A DNA stretch of 40,352 bases. Origin: Duganella sp. GTDB taxonomy: Bacteria; Pseudomonadota; Gammaproteobacteria; Burkholderiales; Burkholderiaceae_D. Where the stretch lies: the NCBI GenBank assembly GCA_026225475.1, contig JAMFSU010000027.1:1-40352 (forward strand), in the 5' to 3' direction. The position numbers and the translations under genes are program-made. The notes under the pieces were generated by a model, which saw nothing but the letters and a program-made list of their open reading frames with translations, was not told where the DNA came from and ran no database searches. Of the stretch, positions 35,446 to 40,352 are shown one piece after another (positions within the stretch are counted from its first letter, which is position 1; the number at the start of each line of letters is the position of its first letter).

Positions 35446-36627
35446 ATGACAATTCGCAAGAACGTTCACTCTGCTTCACGCTTGGTCCCACAACGTGGTC
35501 TCATTATTGCGCTGGTGCTCACCAGTCTGGCTGGATGCAGCTCAATGAGCAACATGATGGAAGGTGATCGTATCGATTACAAGAGCGCTGAAAAAGCACA
35601 AAAGGGCCCGCGCCTTGACGTCCCTCCTGATCTGACCCAGTTGCAACGCGACAATCGCTATGCAATTCCTGAGTCGACCAAAGGTGTGGCGACTGCTTCC
35701 GGTTACACACTGGAACAAACCACGCGTCCAGCGACCGAAGCTGCGGCCGCCGCCGCTGCGGTGGCACCAGTGGCCAAGGGCGATATTCGCATCGAACGCG
35801 ACGGCAGCCAGCGCTGGCTGGTGGTGAGCAAGTCACCAGAAGTGCTGTGGCCACAAATCAAGGATTTCTGGCAAGACTCTGGTTTCCTGATCAATGTCGA
35901 ATCGCCTGATACCGGCGTGATGGAAACTGATTGGGCAGAAAACCGCGCCAAGATCCCGCAAGACTTTGTGCGCAACACGTTGGGCAAGGTGTTTGATTCG
36001 CTGTATTCGACCGGTGAGCGCGACAAGTTCCGCACACGTCTGGAACGCGGCGCCAATGGCACCACCGAAATCTTTATCAGCCATCGTGGCGCCGAAGAAG
36101 TCTTGACCGGCAGTGCCAAGGAAACTTCGGTGTGGACTGCACGTCCGTCCGATCCGGGTCTGGAAGCGGAATTTCTGGCGCGTCTGATGGTGCGTCTGGG
36201 TGCCGAAGAAACCAAGGCCAAGGCTGCCGTGGCCAATGCCCCGACCTTGCAGGCCCGCTCCAAGCTGCTCAAGAGCGCCAACGGTTCCACTGTGCAAGTC
36301 GATGAGAGCTTCGACCGCGCCTGGCGTCGTGTCGGCCTGGCACTGGATCGTGTCGGCTTCACTGTGGAAGATCGTGATCGTACCAAGGGTATTTACTTCG
36401 TGCGCTATGTCGATCAGAGTCAGGATGCCAAGGGCAAGGACACTGGCGGCTTCTTCTCGAATCTGTTCTCCAGCAAGGACAAGGACAAGCAGGCTGCGCG
36501 TTACCAGATCGTCGTCAAGGGTAGCGGCGACGTCAGCAGCATCGTGGTCCAGAACAGCGATGGCAAAGTGGAAGTTTCTCCAATTGCCGACAAGATTCTT
36601 GATTTGCTCAACGAGCAACTGAAGTAA
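35446..36627 (+). CDS. bamC: Outer-membrane assembly lipoprotein BamC
   Basis: The ATG at 35446 (MTIRKNVHSASRL) gives 393 residues. A lipoprotein signal ends in lipobox LAGC with Cys31 as the lipidation site. The mature N-terminus carries the extended region that contacts BamD in E. coli (DYKSAEKAQKGPRLDVPPDLT), followed by two helix-grip domains (about 115-230 and 280-393). Part of the BAM complex that folds beta-barrel proteins into the outer membrane. It follows dapA closely and precedes a metallo-hydrolase gene by 47 bases. Confidence 0.95.
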   Translation: MTIRKNVHSASRLVPQRGLIIALVLTSLAGCSSMSNMMEGDRIDYKSAEKAQKGPRLDVPPDLTQLQRDNRYAIPESTKGVATASGYTLEQTTRPATEAAAAAAAVAPVAKGDIRIERDGSQRWLVVSKSPEVLWPQIKDFWQDSGFLINVESPDTGVMETDWAENRAKIPQDFVRNTLGKVFDSLYSTGERDKFRTRLERGANGTTEIFISHRGAEEVLTGSAKETSVWTARPSDPGLEAEFLARLMVRLGAEETKAKAAVANAPTLQARSKLLKSANGSTVQVDESFDRAWRRVGLALDRVGFTVEDRDRTKGIYFVRYVDQSQDAKGKDTGGFFSNLFSSKDKDKQAARYQIVVKGSGDVSSIVVQNSDGKVEVSPIADKILDLLNEQLK

Positions 36628-36674
36628 GTTATTTGTCGTACCGGTAGCGCTAGTAGACCTTCGCGAGGCCTCTG

Positions 36675-37469
36675 TTGAAATTCACCAGTCTAGGCAGCGG
36701 CAGCGAAGGTAATGCACTGATCATCTCGACCAGTGCAGCTAGCGCTACCGCCTCCGCAGTCGCCACCACGGTCATGCTTGATTGTGGTTTCAGTATCAAA
36801 GAAACCGAGCGTCGTCTGACGCGTATCGGCAAGCTTCCCCAAGATATCTCCGGCATTGTGGTCACGCATGAGCATGGCGATCATGTCGCAGGTGTGTTCA
36901 AGTTCGCGCGTCGTTACCACATTCCAGTTTGGCTCACCTATGGTACCTATCAGGCGATCGGTGAGCAGGCCTGCAAGGATGTGGTCGTGCATTTTTGCCG
37001 TGACAATGAGGAGCTGGTCATCGGTGACCTGGCGCTATTGCCCTATACCGTGCCGCATGATGCGCGTGAGCCGGTGCAATATGTGATCAATGATGGTCGT
37101 TGCAAGCTCGGCGTGCTGACCGATGCCGGTCAATCGACCAGTCATTTGCTGCAGGCGCTGGCTGGCTGTGATGCCTTGCTGCTAGAGTGCAATCACGATC
37201 GCCAGATGCTGGCAGATTCGCGTTATCCGCCATCCTTGAAGCAGCGCATTGGTGGTCCTTTGGGCCATCTGGCCAATGACACTAGCGCACAAATTCTGGC
37301 GGCACTCGACAAGCACCGCCTAAGGACCGTGGTAGGTGCGCATCTGAGTCTGAAGAACAATACCCCTGAACTGGCGCGCGAGGCCTTGTGTGGCGCCCTG
37401 GAGGCGCACCCCGGCGATATCCTGATCGCTGATCAGGAGCAGGGCAGTCAATGGATTGCGGTCGGCTAG
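36675..37469 (+). CDS. Metallo-beta-lactamase fold hydrolase (YycJ/WalJ-like)
   Basis: A 264-residue MBL-fold protein starting MKFTSLGSGSEGNALI from a TTG codon, supported by GAGG six bases upstream and by the family N-terminus. The metal-binding signature THEHGDH near residue 62 is intact, with a later HDAREP, a GVLTDAG stretch and LECNHD. Relatives such as YycJ are exonuclease-like phosphodiesterases implicated in DNA repair, but bacterial members here are poorly defined. Last gene of a probable dapA-bamC run; it ends at a bidirectional terminator. Confidence 0.9.
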   Translation: MKFTSLGSGSEGNALIISTSAASATASAVATTVMLDCGFSIKETERRLTRIGKLPQDISGIVVTHEHGDHVAGVFKFARRYHIPVWLTYGTYQAIGEQACKDVVVHFCRDNEELVIGDLALLPYTVPHDAREPVQYVINDGRCKLGVLTDAGQSTSHLLQALAGCDALLLECNHDRQMLADSRYPPSLKQRIGGPLGHLANDTSAQILAALDKHRLRTVVGAHLSLKNNTPELAREALCGALEAHPGDILIADQEQGSQWIAVG

Positions 37470-37528
37470 GCGTTGCCAGGGCATTCTCTGGATGCGCTTC
37501 GCGGCAAAGCTGAGAAACCTGTAGACGT

Positions 37529-37556
37529 AAAAAAAGCCGACCAAGGTCGGCTTTTT
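37529..37556. terminator. Bidirectional rho-independent terminator
   Basis: AAAAAGCCGAC (37531-37541) and GTCGGCTTTTT (37546-37556) pair with loop CAAG; the A-run and T-run serve both strands. It separates the convergent metallo-hydrolase and small lipoprotein genes. Confidence 0.92.
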
Positions 37557-37570
37557 CAATAATCAGTTGA

Positions 37571-37813
37571 TTATTTTGCTGGTGCTGCGTCAGCTGGCTT
37601 AGCGTCAGCTGCTGGTGCTGCTGCTGGAGCTGCTGCATCGGCTGCTGGAGCTGCTGCTGGAGCTGCTGCATCAGCTGCTGGAGCTGCTGCTGCTGGAGCT
37701 GCTGCTGGAGCTTCAACTGCTGGAGCTGGTGCTGGTGCTGGTGCTTCTTCTTTCTTACCGCAAGCTGCCAGAGCAATAGCCAACAACGATGCGATCAACA
37801 GAGTCTTTTTCAT
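37571..37813 (-). CDS. Ala/Pro-rich small lipoprotein with 11-residue repeats
   Basis: The ATG at 37813 (MKKTLLIASLLAIALAAC) gives 80 residues. A clear lipoprotein signal with lipobox LAAC and Cys18; Gly-Lys follows, so there is no Asp+2 retention signal and outer-membrane sorting is likely. The mature chain is almost entirely Ala, Pro, Lys, Glu and Asp, with the unit APAADAAAPAA at 44-54 and 55-65 and a degenerate third copy. The DNA repeats are near-perfect 33-bp units of GCTGCTGGAG type, so repeat number may vary. Similar short Ala/Pro-rich lipoproteins occur in betaproteobacteria without known function. Confidence 0.75.
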   Translation of the reverse strand: MKKTLLIASLLAIALAACGKKEEAPAPAPAPAVEAPAAAPAAAAPAADAAAPAAAPAADAAAPAAAPAADAKPADAAPAK

Positions 37814-37850
37814 GAATATTCCTTCAATAGATATCAAAATTTTGCGATGA

Positions 37851-37868
37851 ATAATTACCGGTAATTAT
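37851..37868. promoter_or_regulatory. Perfect 18-bp palindrome, putative operator
   Basis: ATAATTACCGGTAATTAT lies 38 bases upstream of the small lipoprotein start, inside its predicted 5' leader. It could be a regulator site or an mRNA hairpin. Confidence 0.6.
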
Positions 37869-37932
37869 CGCTCTATAGGACGTTTTCGTCGCTTTGTAGC
37901 ATCACTTTACAACGAGAACTTTCCAGCCCAAT

Positions 37933-37938
37933 ATTATA
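37933..37938 (-). promoter_or_regulatory. Candidate -10 box of the small lipoprotein gene
   Basis: Perfect TATAAT on the minus strand about 120 bases before the ATG; the -35 match is weak. It implies a leader of about 110 bases containing the 18-bp palindrome. Confidence 0.35.
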
Positions 37939-38096
37939 GCTACTTTTTAGGAAAATCACATTGGATTTATTCTTCGCTGTAAGAATTTGTAAGATTGTCG
38001 CGAATTCTGTCAGCTTAGCGTCAGTCCTTTATTTATAACGGTTTGCGGCCGCCAATAAACTTCGGGAATGGACAAGTTTAATCACTTTTTGGCTTG

Positions 38097-39221
38097 TCAA
38101 GAGAGCATCAGCCAGCCGTCCTGATACCACTGATGAAATGCTTCTGTCACATCCTCTGAAGCATGTTGCAGCGCGCTTTTTTCCAGTTGGCGCTGGTCTG
38201 CAAGCGCGCACAACAAGGTTTTGTCGGCACGGCCAACGGCAAACGATTCGCCATTGATGAAGATATGTTTGCCGCGATACAGCATCTGGGTCTTGCGCGC
38301 CAGCTTGATGCCGCGCTTATTGGCTGCCAGGCTGAAGCGTGCCAGTGTCAACGGTTTTTCTAATGGGTCGAAGAACACCGAGGCCTTGGGCTCGGACAGA
38401 TATTCACCGAGGAAGATGGTGATATCTTCTTCGGTAAAACGCATCTTGTTGATCTCATCGGTGACGCTGGCCAGCAGTTCGGCAGGTAATTCGGCCGGGT
38501 GTTTGGCAGGTTTCAGTTCAGGATCGGCATAGCGTCCAGGCAGGTCGATCGTATCGGCCATGAATTGCAAAAATGCTTCGCCCAGTTCCTGAAATGCCGG
38601 CGCCCGAAAACCGATTGAATACGTCATGCACTCGCCGATGGCAACGCCATCATGCGCATATTGCGGCGGCAGATAAAGCATGTCGCCTGGTTCCAGTACA
38701 AACTCTTGCTCAGCCTTGAAATTCTTCAAAATCTTCAACGGCATGCCGTCAATCAGCGTCAGATCGGTTTGCGCGCCAATGCGCCACTGGCGCTTGCCAT
38801 GCGCTTGCAACAGGAACACGTCATACGAATCGAAATGTGGGCCGACACCGCCACCATCGCTGGCGTAGCTGATCATTAAATCATCCAGGCGGGCATCGGG
38901 AATGAAGCGGAACTGGCGCAGCAAGTCGTCTGCCTGGTCATCGTGCAGATTGACGCCCTGTACCAGCATGGTCCACTGCTTTTGCTTGAGCGGCGGCAGC
39001 TTGTTCAGCGGCCCGTGGTTCATGCGCCAGTCGCTGCCGTTTTGCTCAATCAGGCGCGATTCGACATCGTCGCGTGTGGCCAGATCGAACAAGGCTTGTC
39101 GTGACAGTAGCGGTTGCATGCCTGGAATCGCCTGGCGGATCAGCAAAGGTTTCTTGTGCCAGTAATCGCGCAGGAAAGTGGCGGGACTGATGTCGCCGAG
39201 CAGAGTCAGAATATTTTTCAT
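38097..39221 (-). CDS. roxA: Ribosomal protein uL16 3-hydroxylase (RoxA/YcfD, JmjC cupin)
   Basis: The ATG at 39221 (MKNILTLLGDISPATFL) gives 374 residues, matching YcfD/RoxA. An Fe(II)- and 2-oxoglutarate-dependent oxygenase that hydroxylates an arginine of ribosomal protein uL16. The iron triad is visible as His129 and Asp131 in GPHFDSYD and His190 in PPQYAHDG; a winged-helix C-terminal domain follows. The open frame extends further upstream but overlaps the slyD promoter region. On the coding strand TATAAT ends six bases before the ATG with no Shine-Dalgarno, suggesting a leaderless mRNA. Divergent from slyD. Confidence 0.93.
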   Translation of the reverse strand: MKNILTLLGDISPATFLRDYWHKKPLLIRQAIPGMQPLLSRQALFDLATRDDVESRLIEQNGSDWRMNHGPLNKLPPLKQKQWTMLVQGVNLHDDQADDLLRQFRFIPDARLDDLMISYASDGGGVGPHFDSYDVFLLQAHGKRQWRIGAQTDLTLIDGMPLKILKNFKAEQEFVLEPGDMLYLPPQYAHDGVAIGECMTYSIGFRAPAFQELGEAFLQFMADTIDLPGRYADPELKPAKHPAELPAELLASVTDEINKMRFTEEDITIFLGEYLSEPKASVFFDPLEKPLTLARFSLAANKRGIKLARKTQMLYRGKHIFINGESFAVGRADKTLLCALADQRQLEKSALQHASEDVTEAFHQWYQDGWLMLS

Positions 39222-39227
39222 GGCGAC

Positions 39228-39233
39228 ATTATA
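39228..39233 (-). promoter_or_regulatory. Candidate roxA -10 box (leaderless configuration)
   Basis: Perfect TATAAT on the minus strand at 39233-39228, six bases (GTCGCC) before the roxA ATG. No ribosome site can fit between. The -35 region has no clear match. Confidence 0.5.
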
Positions 39234-39271
39234 GAACCCTCGCCGGCAACATGGATAAAGCCTTGAACAGG

Positions 39272-39277
39272 TATAAT
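39272..39277 (+). promoter_or_regulatory. Candidate slyD -10 box
   Basis: Perfect TATAAT on the plus strand, 165 bases before the slyD ATG, with no good -35. It lies only 38 bases from the opposing roxA -10, so the two promoters would overlap. Confidence 0.35.
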
Positions 39278-39442
39278 GCGCAGGCAGATTGCAGCGCATT
39301 TACCATGTCATGCCTTCTTGAAGCCGGTTGCCACGCCAGCATGTCGGCTTTGCACTCCAGGCGCAGGTGGTCGCTGGCTGTGGCCGGCGCTTCAAAACCT
39401 GCAATAATTGATGAACCAAATACCAGAAAAGAAGGGGCATAC

Positions 39443-39994
39443 ATGAAGATTGCCAAAAACACCGTAGTTTCCGTGAACTACAAACTGTCGGACGCACAGG
39501 GCGAGCTGATCGAAGCGAGCCGCGAGCCGATGGTCTATCTGCATGGTGGTTATGAAAACACCTTGCCGAAAATCGAAGAAGCATTGGACGGTCAAGAAAA
39601 CGGTTACCAGGTCACGATTCAGGTCGAGCCGGTTGATGCGTTTGGCGAATACGATGCCGAGTTGGTCAAGATCGAACCAAAGAACCGTTTGCCATCGCCG
39701 CTGGAAGTCGGCATGCAGTTTGAAGGTTCGCCTGACGACGACACCCAGTCAGCGGTCGTGTTTACCGTCACCGAGATCGCAGAAGACAAGGTAGTGCTTG
39801 ATGGCAATCATCCGCTGGCTGGCATGGCCTTGCGTTTTGAGTTGAACGTGGTCGAAGTGCGTGCTGCCACCGAAGAAGAAATACAGCATCAACACGTGCA
39901 TGGTCCGCATGGCCATGGCCATGATCATGGTCATGATCACGGTGATGATCAAGGCGAGGCGGGCGACCACTTCCGCAGCCATCCGATTCATTGA
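39443..39994 (+). CDS. slyD: FKBP-type peptidyl-prolyl isomerase SlyD
   Basis: The ATG at 39443 (MKIAKNTVVSVNYKL) gives 183 residues and has GAAGGGG as ribosome site; upstream in-frame ATGs are less likely. An FKBP domain interrupted by the insert-in-flap chaperone domain (about 70-125), with YLHGGYENTLPKIEEALDG as the conserved core. The C-terminal tail after about residue 149 holds 12 histidines (HGHGHDHGHDHGDD type), the metal-binding tail SlyD uses to deliver nickel for hydrogenase maturation and to bind Ni/Zn/Cu. Hydrogenase genes are not in the window. Confidence 0.96.
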   Translation: MKIAKNTVVSVNYKLSDAQGELIEASREPMVYLHGGYENTLPKIEEALDGQENGYQVTIQVEPVDAFGEYDAELVKIEPKNRLPSPLEVGMQFEGSPDDDTQSAVVFTVTEIAEDKVVLDGNHPLAGMALRFELNVVEVRAATEEEIQHQHVHGPHGHGHDHGHDHGDDQGEAGDHFRSHPIH

Positions 39995-40000
39995 TGTACC

Positions 40001-40023
40001 GCTGCGCTTGAGCGAAGCGCAGC
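40001..40023 (+). terminator. Hairpin after slyD
   Basis: GCTGCGCTT (40001-40009) and AAGCGCAGC (40015-40023) form a perfect 9-bp stem with a five-base loop, seven bases after the slyD stop. No T-run follows, so termination is uncertain. Confidence 0.4.
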
Positions 40024-40029
40024 AATAAT

Positions 40030-40154
40030 AACGCAGCCTCGGCTGTCATGCCGTTCAGCTAAGAAACAACGTTCGGTCGTTTCTTGGCTGCTGATGGTTT
40101 GTTCTCTTCGGACTACCTAGCCGGGAGCGGCCCGGCAGCCGCTTACTTTTCTTG
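40030..40154 (+). repeat. Dispersed repeat element, right copy (inverted relative to the left copy)
   Basis: The reverse complement of about 40043-40154 matches 1-180 apart from the octamer array, which is a single AGCAGCCA unit here. Internal stems include AAGAAAC/GTTTCTT (40061-40085) and GCCGGG/CCCGGC. Confidence 0.8.
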
Positions 40155-40352
40155 TCTCGCCAAGAAAAGCTAAGCAAAAGAAGGCGACCGCGCGATCCCG
40201 GCCCCTGCGGGGTTCCCAGCGATGGGCCGCAGAAAATGGGAGGGTCGCAAACTCGCTGCGCTCAAACATGCGCCCCTCTTATCCATTTTCCACAGCACAT
40301 CACTGGCCCGGCTCGAAGCGGATCAAACCAAAACCGCTCGCTGCGCATTGCG
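40141..40352. repeat. Further modules of the dispersed repeat, non-coding
   Basis: GCTTACTTTTCTTG (40141-40154) pairs with 40061+100 bases on, i.e. CAAGAAAAG and TAAGC at 40161-40175, around loop TCTCGC. A second long stem joins GAAAATGG plus GAGGGTCGCA (40232-40249) to TGCGCCCCTC plus CCATTTTC (40269-40290) with one mismatch and a four-base bulge. No plausible coding frame. The style matches multicopy intergenic repeats of Oxalobacteraceae genomes as I recall them; this is not verified. Confidence 0.55.

Larger units (their letters stand above)
37814..38096. other. AT-rich intergenic region with a palindrome and candidate promoter
   Basis: This 283-base stretch between roxA and the small lipoprotein gene (both on the minus strand) is clearly more AT-rich than its neighbours. 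It holds a perfect 18-bp palindrome at 37851-37868 and, on the minus strand, TATAAT at 37938-37933 with a weak -35. No coding frame is convincing. Confidence 0.6.

Overview
The window reads as chromosomal, mostly housekeeping DNA of a betaproteobacterium in the Burkholderiales, most likely Oxalobacteraceae (Herbaspirillum/Janthinobacterium/Herminiimonas-like). The basis is protein flavour plus the gene order leuC-entericidin-leuD-leuB-asd-fimV-truA-trpF-trpB-trpA-accD-folC-SPOR-cvpA-purF-metZ, which I know as a conserved Burkholderiales neighbourhood. The genus is inference. I see no rRNA, tRNA, CRISPR array, prophage or intact insertion sequence.

Layout. 1-227: one end of a dispersed repeat carrying an expanded 8-bp tandem array. 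228-2679 (minus): wrbA, a DUF2069 membrane protein and an FAD-linked oxidoreductase in one likely operon. 2814-8110: YihY-type membrane protein, CBS-pair protein, a flippase/acyltransferase fusion, aroC. 8340-12966: leucine branch (leuC, small entericidin-like lipoprotein, leuD, leuB) plus asd, closed by two terminators. 13338-16007: fimV behind a structured leader. 16137-19952: truA, trpF, trpB, trpA. 20081-25574: accD (own terminator), then folC, a SPOR protein, cvpA, purF (terminator). 25727-26968: metZ. 27017-27613 (minus): LOG-family phosphoribohydrolase, divergent from rssA and an alpha/beta hydrolase. 29776-36627: PHP phosphoesterase, htpX behind a plausible heat-shock promoter, yciO, site-2 protease, trpS, dapA, bamC. 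36675-37469: metallo-hydrolase, convergent with a small Ala/Pro-rich lipoprotein. 38097-39994: roxA (minus) and slyD (plus), divergent. 39995-40352: an inverted, unexpanded copy of the left-hand repeat plus further repeat modules.

How the genes fit together. Much of the window is amino-acid biosynthesis: chorismate (aroC) to tryptophan (trpF, trpB, trpA), leucine, and the aspartate family (asd, dapA, metZ). Around it sit purine entry (purF), folate (folC), fatty-acid entry (accD), envelope functions (fimV, bamC, the SPOR protein, lipoproteins, the LplT/PlsC-type fusion) and proteostasis or translation factors (htpX, site-2 protease, slyD, trpS, yciO, truA, roxA).

I did not find a clear undescribed multi-gene system. 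The best leads are molecular: a four-cysteine pattern in TrpS like the iron-sulfur site of Thermotoga TrpRS; Glu in place of the catalytic Asp60 in TrpA; several genes whose -10 box lies 6-8 bases before the ATG with no Shine-Dalgarno, suggesting leaderless mRNAs; and a dispersed repeat found in inverted orientation at both ends, one copy carrying a ten-unit octanucleotide expansion.
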